From Flavobacterium sp. (lineage in GTDB: Bacteria; Bacteroidota; Bacteroidia; Flavobacteriales; Flavobacteriaceae), in contig NZ_PNNA01000057.1 in NCBI RefSeq assembly GCF_013823965.1, positions 1 through 40,373 of the forward strand: a DNA stretch of 40,373 nt, given 5' to 3'. The notes under the pieces were generated by a model. That model saw only the letters and a list, made by a program, of their open reading frames with translations. It was not told the origin of the DNA and ran no database searches. Below are positions 18,814 through 26,952 of this stretch, piece after piece. Positions within the stretch are counted from its first letter, which is position 1; each line of letters begins with the position of its first letter. The translations under genes and the position numbers were made by a program.

Positions 18814-19155
18814 ATGATACAAATTTATCATAATTCACGTTGCGGAAAATCTAGAGAATGTCTTGCATTCCTTGAAAAATCAGGACAAGAACACGAAATC
18901 ATCAAATATCTTGAGGACATTCCCACTTTTGATGAATTGAAGGAAATAATCAAAAAATTGGGAATAAAACCCATTGAATTGGTACGTCAAAAAGAGAAAA
19001 TTTGGATAGAAAATTTCAAAAACAAATCCATGTCCGACGATGAAATTATTAACACCCTGATTTCGAACCCAATTCTTATCGAAAGACCCATTGTCATCAA
19101 CGGGGACAAGGCAATTATTGCAAGACCTTTAGAAAAAGTAACAGCTATTCTTTAA
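18814..19155 (+). CDS. ArsC family (arsenate reductase-like) protein
   Basis: A 113-residue thioredoxin-fold ArsC/Spx-superfamily protein. It matches the E. coli ArsC layout: the N-terminal YHNSRCGKSRE with the redox Cys10, LVRQKE with the first anion-binding arginine, and LIERPIV and IARP with the remaining two arginines. All three arginines and the cysteine used by the glutaredoxin-coupled reductase are therefore kept. No ars operon genes are nearby, so it may be a general redox protein rather than an arsenic resistance factor. It stands alone, ahead of the TonB-dependent receptor gene. A near-consensus TACTTTG lies at 18784-18790. Confidence 0.85.
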   Translation: MIQIYHNSRCGKSRECLAFLEKSGQEHEIIKYLEDIPTFDELKEIIKKLGIKPIELVRQKEKIWIENFKNKSMSDDEIINTLISNPILIERPIVINGDKAIIARPLEKVTAIL

Positions 19156-19211
19156 TAGGATTCTATTTGTATTTTAACAAACCTTTATGATTTTAACCTT
19201 AAACCAAAGTC

Positions 19212-19219
19212 TACTTTTG
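19212..19219 (+). promoter_or_regulatory. -7 element of the TonB-dependent receptor gene
   Basis: TACTTTTG matches TANNTTTG, with the start predicted near 19226 and the ATG at 19255. No convincing -33 element was found. Confidence 0.5.
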
Positions 19220-19254
19220 CAATCTTATTATTTAAAATCATTTACATCTTTACA

Positions 19255-21738
19255 ATGAAAAAATTACAATTTGTACTGGCTTTCCTATTCCTTATCACAT
19301 CTTTTTTAAGCTTTGCCCAAGGAAAACCACAAGTTTTTAAAATAAAAATCACGGGTAAGGTTATCGAAAAAGTGAGCAAACAAACACTTGAATATGCCAC
19401 CATCACATTTATGAATCCAAAATCACCAAAAGCGATTGCAGGAGGAATTACAAATCCAAAAGGAGAATTTGATATTGAAATTTTCCCTGGAACTTATGAT
19501 GTAAAAATAGAATTTATCTCTTTTAAACCTATCTTAATCAAAGAACGAGAATTTACCGAAAGCACTAATTTGGGACTAATCACTCTAGAGGAAGACGCCA
19601 CGCAATTGAACGAAGTCGTGGTTCGTGCCGAAAAATCTTCAGTAGAAATCAAACTGGACAAAAAAGTATACAGTGTTGGCCAAGACATGATGGTAAAAGG
19701 TGGAACTGTAAGCGATGTGCTCGACAATGTTCCTTCAGTTTCTGTAGATACCGAAGGAAATGTAAGCTTAAGAGGCAGTGATAATATCCGAATTTTAATT
19801 GACGGAAGACCATCCTATGCCGTAAATATAGCCGAAGCTTTAAGACAACTTCCCGCTGATGCCATTGACAAAGTGGAAGTTATCACTAATCCATCTGCAC
19901 GATATGACGCAGAAGGTGGTTCGGGATTAATCAACATCATTCTCAAAAAAGGTAAAAATCAAGGTTTTAACGGAACTTTTATCGCTTCAGGAGGTATTCC
20001 CGAAACTTATGGCATAAGTGCAAACTTGAATTATAAAACAGAAAAACTAAACTACTTTACAAACGTGGGCTACAACCACAGAACAAATGAAGGTGGCGGT
20101 AAAACCAATTCTGAATATTTCAATGAAGACGGTTCTACCAAAAAATTTTTAGACGAAGACCGCAACACCGAGAGAACCAGAGATGGTTTTAATGCAAGAG
20201 CGGGTTTTGAATGGACAGTAGCACCAAATACTTTTTGGACAAATGCCATTAATTACCAAAAAGATAATGGTGAAAACAATGATTTAATCAATTATGATAA
20301 TTTTGATGCTGCCCATAATTTCACGGGGTCAACTTATCGTTTAGGGACTGGAGAATCTGGTGGCCAAAATGTTGAATATACGTCAAACTTAATCAAAAAC
20401 TTCAATGACAAAGGCCATAAACTTACCGTTGATGGTTCTATATCAAGAAACACGGATGACAACCAAAGTATTATTACTGATTCTAACATTTTTAATAACA
20501 CGTTAAATAATCAAGTTCAAAAGCAAGCACAATTTCAAGCTGATTATGTACTCCCAATAGGAAAAGGAAGCCAGTTTGAAGCAGGATACAAAGGGAATTT
20601 TGGTAACTTAAACAATCAATATTATGTTCTTGACGAACTAGACACAAAAATTAATAATTTATCAAATACTTTAGAATACAAAGAAAACATCAACGCACTT
20701 TATACTTCATACGGCTTTAAAGTAAATAAATTCTCTTATTTATTCGGGTTACGTTGGGAAGACACCAATATCGAAGTAAATTTATTGGAGACCAATGAAT
20801 TCAATACCAAAAAGTACAACAACTTTTTTCCAAGTGCTTTTGTTAGTTATGAAATTTCAAATCAAAGCAATATTACCACCAGCTACAGCAAACGTTTATC
20901 AAGACCAAGAGGTCGTTTTATGAACCCTGCGGTAAATTATGCCAGTAATGTTAATATATTTCAAGGAAATCCTGACTTGGATCCCTCTTTAACAGATAAA
21001 TTTGATTTTGGATACATCAAGCGTTGGGACAAAATAACATTCAACACCTCGGCATATTTTGAAAATACCAAAAATGTTTTCAGTTTTGTGCGATCTCCTA
21101 CCGGAGACATTGTCACTCCTGATGGTGAAGTGGTTACTCCTGCCCCTGGCGAAGTAATTGAAGGCATTCCGGTTATTAAAAGTTCCCCTATCAACTTGGG
21201 AAAAGAACAAAAATTCGGTTTTGAGTTCACGTTGAATTATAACCCATTTAAAACTTGGAGATTAAACAGTAATTTCAATTTTTACAATGTAAAAACAACC
21301 GGGGAAAACAGTTATACGGATACAAAAGGTAATCTTATAGTGCAAAATCTGGATAATCAAGCCAATTCTTGGTTTACAAGAATTAGTTCAAAACTTACTT
21401 TGCCATACAAAATCGACTGGCAGCTGAACGCCACCTACAATGGAGGACAAAAAACTGCACAAGGCAAATACTTGGGGCAATTTGGTATGAACACCGCTTT
21501 CAGTAAAGATGTGCTAAAAGACAAAGCGACAATAGCGTTCAATGTCAGCGATATTTTCAACACGAGAATCATGAAATCTTACACGTATCTTGAAAACCTG
21601 ACATCGTATGGCGAAATGCAGTTCCGTAAACGTCAATTCAATTTATCTTTCACCTACCGTTTTAACAAACCAAAAGGAGAAAAAGAAAAGAATCCACAAC
21701 CTAGAAATGAAGACAACGGAGGAGAATTCCCAGGATAA
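19255..21738 (+). CDS. TonB-dependent receptor, CarboxypepD-regulatory domain plus outer-membrane barrel
   Basis: An 827-residue outer-membrane protein. It has a signal peptide (residues 1 to about 22, ...LSFAQG) and a carboxypeptidase-regulatory-like beta-sandwich at about residues 30-120 (ITGKVIEKVSKQTLEYATI). A plug domain follows at about residues 125-245, with NVPSVSVDTEGNVSLRGS and LIDGRPS. The rest is a long beta-barrel of the OMP_b-brl_3 type rich in aromatic and Asn residues, ending in RQFNLSFTYRFNKP and a short Asn/Glu-rich tail. Such receptors import ligands through TonB or act as outer-membrane channels. No SusD partner is adjacent, so this is not a polysaccharide-utilisation pair. 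The ligand is unknown; iron or a peptide is possible. Confidence 0.88.
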   Translation: MKKLQFVLAFLFLITSFLSFAQGKPQVFKIKITGKVIEKVSKQTLEYATITFMNPKSPKAIAGGITNPKGEFDIEIFPGTYDVKIEFISFKPILIKEREFTESTNLGLITLEEDATQLNEVVVRAEKSSVEIKLDKKVYSVGQDMMVKGGTVSDVLDNVPSVSVDTEGNVSLRGSDNIRILIDGRPSYAVNIAEALRQLPADAIDKVEVITNPSARYDAEGGSGLINIILKKGKNQGFNGTFIASGGIPETYGISANLNYKTEKLNYFTNVGYNHRTNEGGGKTNSEYFNEDGSTKKFLDEDRNTERTRDGFNARAGFEWTVAPNTFWTNAINYQKDNGENNDLINYDNFDAAHNFTGSTYRLGTGESGGQNVEYTSNLIKNFNDKGHKLTVDGSISRNTDDNQSIITDSNIFNNTLNNQVQKQAQFQADYVLPIGKGSQFEAGYKGNFGNLNNQYYVLDELDTKINNLSNTLEYKENINALYTSYGFKVNKFSYLFGLRWEDTNIEVNLLETNEFNTKKYNNFFPSAFVSYEISNQSNITTSYSKRLSRPRGRFMNPAVNYASNVNIFQGNPDLDPSLTDKFDFGYIKRWDKITFNTSAYFENTKNVFSFVRSPTGDIVTPDGEVVTPAPGEVIEGIPVIKSSPINLGKEQKFGFEFTLNYNPFKTWRLNSNFNFYNVKTTGENSYTDTKGNLIVQNLDNQANSWFTRISSKLTLPYKIDWQLNATYNGGQKTAQGKYLGQFGMNTAFSKDVLKDKATIAFNVSDIFNTRIMKSYTYLENLTSYGEMQFRKRQFNLSFTYRFNKPKGEKEKNPQPRNEDNGGEFPG

Positions 21739-21782
21739 CCATACAATTCAACAGCGTTGAATTTAAACCCCATTTCTTTCCA

Positions 21783-21820
21783 AAAAAGACCCGTGAAACT
21801 TTAATTTCATGGGTCTTTTT
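21783..21820 (+). terminator. Terminator after the TonB-dependent receptor gene
   Basis: Arms 21783-21798 and 21805-21820 (AAAAAGACCCGTGAAA and TTTCATGGGTCTTTTT), paired with one G-U and a 6-nt loop and followed by a T-rich stretch. Confidence 0.82.
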
Positions 21821-21913
21821 GTTTAAAATATCATCGAGTAAATTAATATTGGATCAACCTGAAACACTATATTAGCTTTAAATTTACATTGTAAACCCTT
21901 CAAAATTATAATC

Positions 21914-23062
21914 ATGACCAACATAATCGTTTTAGGAGCAGGAATGGTAGGCAGTGCGATGGCTGCAGATTTATCAAAAAAATATGCCGTAACCATAGCA
22001 GATTTGAATATCCAGCGATTGGAACACATTAAAGAAAAACACCAATCAATTGCTGTTTTACAATTGAACGTTTGCAACAAAACAAAACTTCAATCCGTTC
22101 TTGCAACTTTTGATTTCGTGGTTTGCGCAGTTCCCGGTTTTCTTGGTTTCGAAACGATAAAAACCGTAATTGAAACCGGTAAAAACGTGGTTGACATTTC
22201 CTTTTTTCCTGAAAACGCACTAGAATTGGACGCTCTTGCAAAAGCAAAAGGAGTAACGGCAATAGTCGATTGTGGCGTTGCTCCCGGAATGCACAATATT
22301 ATCTTGGGCTATCACAATGAAAAACTGAAATTGACGGATTTTGAAACCTTGGTAGGCGGTTTGCCAAAAGTCAAAAAATGGCCTTTCAATTACAAAGCCC
22401 CTTTTTCACCAATAGACGTAATCGAAGAATATACGCGACCTGCGCGTTTTGTCGAAAACGGAAATATCGTGATCCGGGAAGCATTGACCGATTGCGAATT
22501 GGTGGAATTTGACAAAGTGGGAACCTTGGAATCTTTCAATTCTGATGGATTACGGTCAATCCTATTCACGATGCCCCACATCCAAAACATGAAAGAAAAA
22601 ACACTTCGCTATCCCGGTCACGTCGAATATGTAAAAGTTTTGAAAGACAGCGGATTCTTTAGCGAAAAGAAAATAATGTTGAATGGAATTGAAATTTCAC
22701 CACTTGATTTTACCAGCAAAATCCTTTTTGACGAATGGAAACTAGGCGAAACCGAAGAAGAATTAACCGTGATGCGTGTCACGCTTAAAGGAGAAAATGA
22801 AAATGGCGAAATCGAAGAAATTGTCTATAATTTATACGACGAGTATTGTCCCGAAACTCAAACCTCTTCAATGGCAAGAACCACGGGATACACTGCAACG
22901 GCGGTAGCCAATCTATTTCTGGAAGGATTATTTACCGAAAAAGGAGTTTTTCCACCAGAATTAATCGGAAAACATGAAATTTGCTTCAAATATATTTTGA
23001 ATTATTTGAAAGACAGAAATATAAATTATGTAAAAAACACGAACAAAACAAAAAGCGTGTAA
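21914..23062 (+). CDS. Saccharopine dehydrogenase family protein
   Basis: A 382-residue NAD(P)-binding protein of the saccharopine dehydrogenase/Lys9 superfamily. The N-terminal Rossmann fold is clear (NIIVLGAGMVGSAMAADL, then acidic ADLNIQRLE). VVDISFFPE and VDCGVAPGMHNIILG match the conserved mid-domain of the family, and a C-terminal catalytic domain ends near SSMARTTGYTA. The reaction could be reductive C-N bond formation or cleavage in lysine or polyamine metabolism, for example carboxynorspermidine synthase-like. The window has no lysine pathway gene next to it, so the substrate is not assigned. A small GldL-like gene lies 38 nt downstream with its own -7 element. Confidence 0.85.
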   Translation: MTNIIVLGAGMVGSAMAADLSKKYAVTIADLNIQRLEHIKEKHQSIAVLQLNVCNKTKLQSVLATFDFVVCAVPGFLGFETIKTVIETGKNVVDISFFPENALELDALAKAKGVTAIVDCGVAPGMHNIILGYHNEKLKLTDFETLVGGLPKVKKWPFNYKAPFSPIDVIEEYTRPARFVENGNIVIREALTDCELVEFDKVGTLESFNSDGLRSILFTMPHIQNMKEKTLRYPGHVEYVKVLKDSGFFSEKKIMLNGIEISPLDFTSKILFDEWKLGETEEELTVMRVTLKGENENGEIEEIVYNLYDEYCPETQTSSMARTTGYTATAVANLFLEGLFTEKGVFPPELIGKHEICFKYILNYLKDRNINYVKNTNKTKSV

Positions 23063-23071
23063 GTAGTTTTT

Positions 23072-23079
23072 TATATTTG
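23072..23079 (+). promoter_or_regulatory. -7 element of the small GldL-like gene
   Basis: TATATTTG matches TANNTTTG, with the start predicted near 23086, about 15 nt before the ATG at 23101. No -33 element is clear, so read-through from the upstream gene is possible as well. Confidence 0.45.
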
Positions 23080-23100
23080 TAAATCTAAAATGCCAATCTC

Positions 23101-23307
23101 ATGAAAAACTCACAAATCCTGGTTTTGTTCCTCATTGGCGCCGTGTTCACGATTATTGGCGCACTTTTCAAAATCACGCACGAAAGCAAAGATTGGTCCA
23201 GTTTCTTCCTAATTATTGGAATGACTTTCGAAGCAGTGGCAGGAATTCTGTTGCTGGTCAAATTATTCAAAAAAACCGACAATAAAGATTCCTTTTTGAA
23301 TAGTTAA
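23101..23307 (+). CDS. Small two-helix membrane protein resembling the GldL N-terminal domain
   Basis: A 68-residue membrane protein with two transmembrane helices, about residues 5-25 (ILVLFLIGAVFTIIGALF) and 33-53. The pattern GALFKITH, then a short polar loop, then FFLIIGMTFEA, closely resembles the membrane part of GldL, the stator-like subunit of the GldLM proton motor that powers gliding and type 9 secretion. Glu44 in helix 2 sits where GldL has its proton-pathway glutamate. The long cytoplasmic GldL tail is absent, so this is not gldL itself. No other gld gene is adjacent. The function is unknown; the resemblance comes from pattern reading and has not been tested by alignment. Confidence 0.65.
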   Translation: MKNSQILVLFLIGAVFTIIGALFKITHESKDWSSFFLIIGMTFEAVAGILLLVKLFKKTDNKDSFLNS

Positions 23308-23324
23308 TCCTGACAAACCTTAAG

Positions 23325-23364
23325 CAAAAAGGACTTCATTCGATAGCGAATGAAGCCCTTTTTG
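23325..23364. terminator. Bidirectional intrinsic terminator
   Basis: Arms 23325-23342 and 23347-23364 (CAAAAAGGACTTCATTCG and CGAATGAAGCCCTTTTTG) with one mismatch and a 4-nt loop. It lies between the convergent GldL-like and ammonium transporter genes. Confidence 0.83.
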
Positions 23365-23381
23365 ATTAAATAGAATATTTT

Positions 23382-24617
23382 TTATCGTTGTTGTCTTGCC
23401 ACTTCTCCGTGATGAACAATATCCAATCCAAGTTCTTGTTCCACATCGGTCACGCGAACAGGAATAAATTTATTGATAATTTTGAACAACAGCACCGTGA
23501 AAAAGAAGGCATAACTGGTGGCAAACAAGATTGCGACACATTCTTTAAACAACAACATGCCGTCACCTCCAAAGAATAATCCGTTTGGAATGGCTGAATT
23601 AATCGTGCTATTGGCAAAGAAACCCAAACAAATGGTACCAATTATACCTCCCATTCCATGCACTCCCCACACGTCAAGCGCATCATCCCAACCTTTCTTT
23701 TCCTTGTATTTTACGGCGGCAAAACATCCGCAGGCAGCAATAATACCGATAATGGCTGCCGAATAAATATCAACATATCCCGCAGCAGGAGTAATTGTGG
23801 CCAAACCTGCAACAGCTCCCGTCATTAATCCAATGAATGTTGGCTTTTTATTGCCCGTATTCCACTCAATAAATAGCCAAGTAACCGCCGCAAATGAAGC
23901 TGCTGTATCCGTATTCAAAAAAGAAGAAACCGTAATGGAATTTACCGCCAATTCACTTCCGGCATTAAATCCGTACCAGCCAAACCAAAGCAAGGCCGTT
24001 CCAATGGCGACCAATGGAATATTGTTGGGTTCATGTGTATTTTGTCGTCTTCCCACAAAATAGACGGATGCCAATGCTGCAAAACCTGCCGTCGCATGCA
24101 CGGTGATTCCTCCAGCAAAGTCAAAAACGCCCCATTGAGCAAGCAATCCCCCACCCCAAACCATGTGAACGAAAGGATAGTAAACAAATATTTGCCAAAA
24201 AATAAGAAACAAAACGTAAGATTTAAAACTCACACGATTGATAAATGCGCCGGTAATCAATGCCGGAGTGATTATGGCAAACATCATTTGGTAAGCAATA
24301 AAAATGTATTCCGGAAAGCGTTTATCAGGCGAATAAAGTGTGGAAGGCTTAATTCCATGGTAAAATGCTTTATCAAAATTCCCAATTATTCCAAAAAAGT
24401 CAGTACCTGAACTCAAGTTGCCACTGAAACAAACCGAATAACCAAAAGCAAACCAAAGTACCGTTCCTATTCCCATAGAAACAAAACTTTGCATCATAAT
24501 GCTCAAAATATTTTTGTTGCATCCCAATCCTCCATAAAAAAAAGCGAGTCCAGGAGTCATCAACATCACTAAACTAGTGGCGAGAATCATAAAAGTGGTC
24601 AAACCTACATCTAACAT
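23382..24617 (-). CDS. amt: Ammonium transporter
   Basis: A 411-residue Amt/Rh channel protein of the inner membrane with about eleven transmembrane helices. The twin pore histidines are visible in GGITVHATAGFAALAS and WGVHGMGGIIGT, and the N-terminal FFYGGLGCNKN and the DFAGG signature are present. It conducts ammonium uptake. The ATG at 24617 is chosen; an upstream in-frame TTG at 24641 overlaps the -7 element. A glnK gene usually accompanies amt for nitrogen control, but none lies in the window on either side. Expression is driven from a minus-strand promoter at 24646-24639 facing away from rlmH. Confidence 0.92.
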   Translation of the reverse strand: MLDVGLTTFMILATSLVMLMTPGLAFFYGGLGCNKNILSIMMQSFVSMGIGTVLWFAFGYSVCFSGNLSSGTDFFGIIGNFDKAFYHGIKPSTLYSPDKRFPEYIFIAYQMMFAIITPALITGAFINRVSFKSYVLFLIFWQIFVYYPFVHMVWGGGLLAQWGVFDFAGGITVHATAGFAALASVYFVGRRQNTHEPNNIPLVAIGTALLWFGWYGFNAGSELAVNSITVSSFLNTDTAASFAAVTWLFIEWNTGNKKPTFIGLMTGAVAGLATITPAAGYVDIYSAAIIGIIAACGCFAAVKYKEKKGWDDALDVWGVHGMGGIIGTICLGFFANSTINSAIPNGLFFGGDGMLLFKECVAILFATSYAFFFTVLLFKIINKFIPVRVTDVEQELGLDIVHHGEVARQQR

Positions 24618-24638
24618 AATCGTATTTTTAATTTTGTA

Positions 24639-24646
24639 CAAAACTA
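24639..24646 (-). promoter_or_regulatory. -7 element of amt
   Basis: TAGTTTTG on the minus strand, matching TANNTTTG. The start is predicted near 24632 and the ATG at 24617. The match overlaps the TTG codon proposed by the longer reading frame, supporting the ATG. Confidence 0.5.
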
Positions 24647-24862
24647 AACAAATGGGGCAATATATATTTTACAAATTTTATAAATATTGTTACGTTTAAT
24701 CATTAAAAGGTAGTATAACTCATTAAACGAATCAATTAAAACAAAAGACCCCTTAAAAATTAGGGGTATAAACTAAAAATTAATACTCAATTTCGAATTT
24801 ATCATCAAAGTCATAAAATTGATTTAAAATGTGGATACATTATTATTTAATTCTCAATTTTC

Positions 24863-24870
24863 TACCTTTG
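24863..24870 (+). promoter_or_regulatory. -7 element of rlmH
   Basis: TACCTTTG matches TANNTTTG. The transcript should start near 24877, so the ATG at 24891 is favoured and the in-frame ATG at 24831 is upstream of the promoter. Confidence 0.55.
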
Positions 24871-24890
24871 TCATTCAGAAAAGTATCAAA

Positions 24891-25364
24891 ATGAACATCA
24901 AACTCATCGCCATCGGCAAAACCGACAATAAAAATCTGCAATCGCTGATTGACGAATATCAAAAACGCTTGTCCTTTTACATCAAGTTCGATTTGGAAAT
25001 TATTCCCGATATCAAGAATGTAAAAAACTTGTCGGAAAGTCAGCAAAAAGAAAAGGAAGGCGAACTGATTTTGGCGAAAATATCGCCTACCGACCAACTC
25101 ATTTTATTGGACGAAAACGGAAAAACCTTCTCGAGTGTGGGTTTTTCGGAGGAATTGCAGAAGAAAATGAACTCGGGAGTAAAAACTTTAGTTTTTGTTA
25201 TTGGTGGTCCTTATGGTTTTTCGGAAACGGTTTACACCAAAGCACAAGGCAAAATATCGCTTTCGCTAATGACTTTTTCCCACCAAATGGTGCGTTTGTT
25301 TTTTATTGAACAATTGTACCGCGGATTCACGATTTTAAGAAATGAACCGTATCATCATCAGTAA
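24891..25364 (+). CDS. rlmH: 23S rRNA (pseudouridine-1915-N3)-methyltransferase
   Basis: SPOUT-class methyltransferase that modifies pseudouridine 1915 in helix 69 of 23S rRNA on assembled 70S ribosomes. The 157 residues from the ATG at 24891 (MNIKLIAIGKTDN) match family length. The trefoil-knot cofactor site is visible as LVFVIGGPYGFSE, and the family C-terminus is HQMVRLFFIEQLYRGFTIL followed by RNEPYHHQ. It is a single gene, divergent from amt. Confidence 0.96.
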   Translation: MNIKLIAIGKTDNKNLQSLIDEYQKRLSFYIKFDLEIIPDIKNVKNLSESQQKEKEGELILAKISPTDQLILLDENGKTFSSVGFSEELQKKMNSGVKTLVFVIGGPYGFSETVYTKAQGKISLSLMTFSHQMVRLFFIEQLYRGFTILRNEPYHHQ

Positions 25365-25423
25365 AAGTGGTTAGTGTTCAGTAGCAGTTTGCAGTCATTG
25401 TGAGAAATGAAGCAATCTTATTT

Positions 25424-26035
25424 CTAATAAACAAACTCTTCCTTATTTTCTATTTTTAAACTTTGGATGAAAATTTCATTTTGGATATAAGTTCCATAAC
25501 TCATGTTTTCATCAAAACCGAATCTAATTATTTTATACTTATCTTTAAAACTAGTTAAAAAATGTTTTAATTCTTTGCGACTTCCTGGGAAACCATCTAC
25601 ATAAATTTTATTTTTTTTTGAAAAAAACACAATAAAACTGGACCTTGGTTTGTCCATTCTATAATATACTTTCGTGAAGGGCAGAAACGCCATATTCTTG
25701 CCAATAGAATCCGCATACGAATAATAATTTTCAGCCAACTCATTTTTATGGGCGACTTCGCTTCGCTTTTTTTCCTGCAATTTCATCACTTCGGGAATGA
25801 CCAATCGCAAGGGCAATCGTTTGTCAATATTAAGAATCCAATTGGTAGTGATGATTGAATTTTTTCGGTTCACTTCCGCCAATGTATCTTTTCCATTGGT
25901 TCTAAAAAAAATATAAATTGGCGAATGGTCCACTACATTCGAAACGATGGTGACATTGGATTTTGGCAACAAAATATCTTCTTTGTTTCCGCAGGAAAGC
26001 AAAAGAAAAACTAAAATTAAAGAACAATATTTCAT
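25424..26035 (-). CDS. Hypothetical lipoprotein coupled to folP
   Basis: A 203-residue protein of unknown function. The N-terminus MKYCSLILVFLLLSCGNKED is a lipoprotein signal with the lipobox cysteine at residue 15, so it should be anchored to the envelope. No known domain is recognised. The ATG overlaps the folP stop by one base (TAATG at 26037-26033), a strong sign of translational coupling in the same operon. The middle contains a basic helical stretch (EVMKLQEKKRSEVAHKNELA), and the C-terminal part reads as an alpha/beta segment (KIIRFGFDENMSYG). It converges on rlmH. Confidence 0.78.
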   Translation of the reverse strand: MKYCSLILVFLLLSCGNKEDILLPKSNVTIVSNVVDHSPIYIFFRTNGKDTLAEVNRKNSIITTNWILNIDKRLPLRLVIPEVMKLQEKKRSEVAHKNELAENYYSYADSIGKNMAFLPFTKVYYRMDKPRSSFIVFFSKKNKIYVDGFPGSRKELKHFLTSFKDKYKIIRFGFDENMSYGTYIQNEIFIQSLKIENKEEFVY

Positions 26036-26862
26036 TATTTGGCATTGATTTTATTGAATAAAGTAACACATTCCATCGCCTCTTTGACATCGTGAACCCG
26101 AAGAATTTTGGCTCCTTTGGTCAAGGCAATCGTGTTCAAAACCGTGGTTCCGTTCAGGGCTTCATCGGCAGAAGAATTTAAGGTTTTATAAATCATTGAT
26201 TTTCTCGAAACACCAGCCAACAATGGCAATTCCAGCATTTCGAACAATTCCATTTTTTGCAAAACTTCATAATTTTGTTCCAATGTTTTGGCAAAACCGA
26301 ATCCCGGATCAACAATCAAATCATTGATACCCAAACTTCTGGCTAGGGCAATTCTTTCCGAAAAATAGAACAGGATTTCCTTGACGATATTGTCGTAATT
26401 GGTCATCGTTTGCATCGTTTGGGGCGTTCCTCGCATGTGCATCATAATATAAGGAACATTATATTTTGCAATGGTTTCCAGCATTTTATCATCGAGAATT
26501 CCCGCTGAAATGTCGTTGATGATATCCGCTCCATTTTCGATGCAGGCTTTGGCAACTTCGCTTCTAAAAGTGTCGATGGAAATTAGGGTTTCCGGAAAAT
26601 GTTCCAAGATTAATTGGATAATTGGAACTATTCTTTGCAGCTCTTCTACTTCCGAAACAAACTCGGCACTTGGCTTACTGGAATAGGCGCCAATATCAAT
26701 AAAAGTCGCACCATCATTCAACATTTTTTCGACCCGAGAAAGTATTTCACTGTCGTTTTTATACTTTCCTCCATCAAAAAAAGAGTTGGGCGTGACGTTC
26801 AAAATCCCCATAACTTTGGGAGTTGTCAAATCGATAAGTTGTCCTTTGCAGTTTATTGTCAT
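26035..26862 (-). CDS. folP: Dihydropteroate synthase
   Basis: Condenses p-aminobenzoate with dihydropterin pyrophosphate in folate synthesis (cytoplasm); target of sulfonamides. The 275-residue TIM barrel shows VMGILNVTPNSFFDGG, the loop DIGAYSSKPSAE, IDTFRSEVAKA, MHMRGTPQTM, DPGFGFAKTLEQN, LLAGVSRKS and the C-terminal RVHDV. In loop 2 the usual S-T-R-P-G is here S-S-K-P-S (Ser61-Ser65), a departure worth noting because this loop contacts substrate and drug. It shares a stop/start overlap with the lipoprotein gene downstream, and its promoter faces that of the DUF1599 gene. Confidence 0.95.
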   Translation of the reverse strand: MTINCKGQLIDLTTPKVMGILNVTPNSFFDGGKYKNDSEILSRVEKMLNDGATFIDIGAYSSKPSAEFVSEVEELQRIVPIIQLILEHFPETLISIDTFRSEVAKACIENGADIINDISAGILDDKMLETIAKYNVPYIMMHMRGTPQTMQTMTNYDNIVKEILFYFSERIALARSLGINDLIVDPGFGFAKTLEQNYEVLQKMELFEMLELPLLAGVSRKSMIYKTLNSSADEALNGTTVLNTIALTKGAKILRVHDVKEAMECVTLFNKINAK

Positions 26863-26914
26863 TTTCTAAAATAAAAATCATTAATCATCATTCTTCCATC
26901 CAATAAATATTCCT

Positions 26915-26922
26915 TATTTTTG
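26915..26922 (+). promoter_or_regulatory. -7 element of the DUF1599 gene
   Basis: TATTTTTG matches TANNTTTG. The start is predicted near 26929, about 24 nt before the ATG at 26953. It lies inside the folP leader region. Confidence 0.5.
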
Positions 26923-26935
26923 AAGAAATTTTAGA

Positions 26936-26943
26936 CAAATATA
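26936..26943 (-). promoter_or_regulatory. -7 element of folP
   Basis: TATATTTG on the minus strand, with TTG at 26970-26968 about 24 nt upstream. The start is predicted near 26929, leaving a leader of about 67 nt before folP. It lies inside the DUF1599 gene's leader. Confidence 0.45.
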
Positions 26944-26952
26944 CAGCATTAA

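Noticed and set aside
24618..24641. TTG start for amt at 24641
   Set aside because: The TTG overlaps the TAGTTTTG -7 element, and the ATG at 24617 gives the normal Amt N-terminus.
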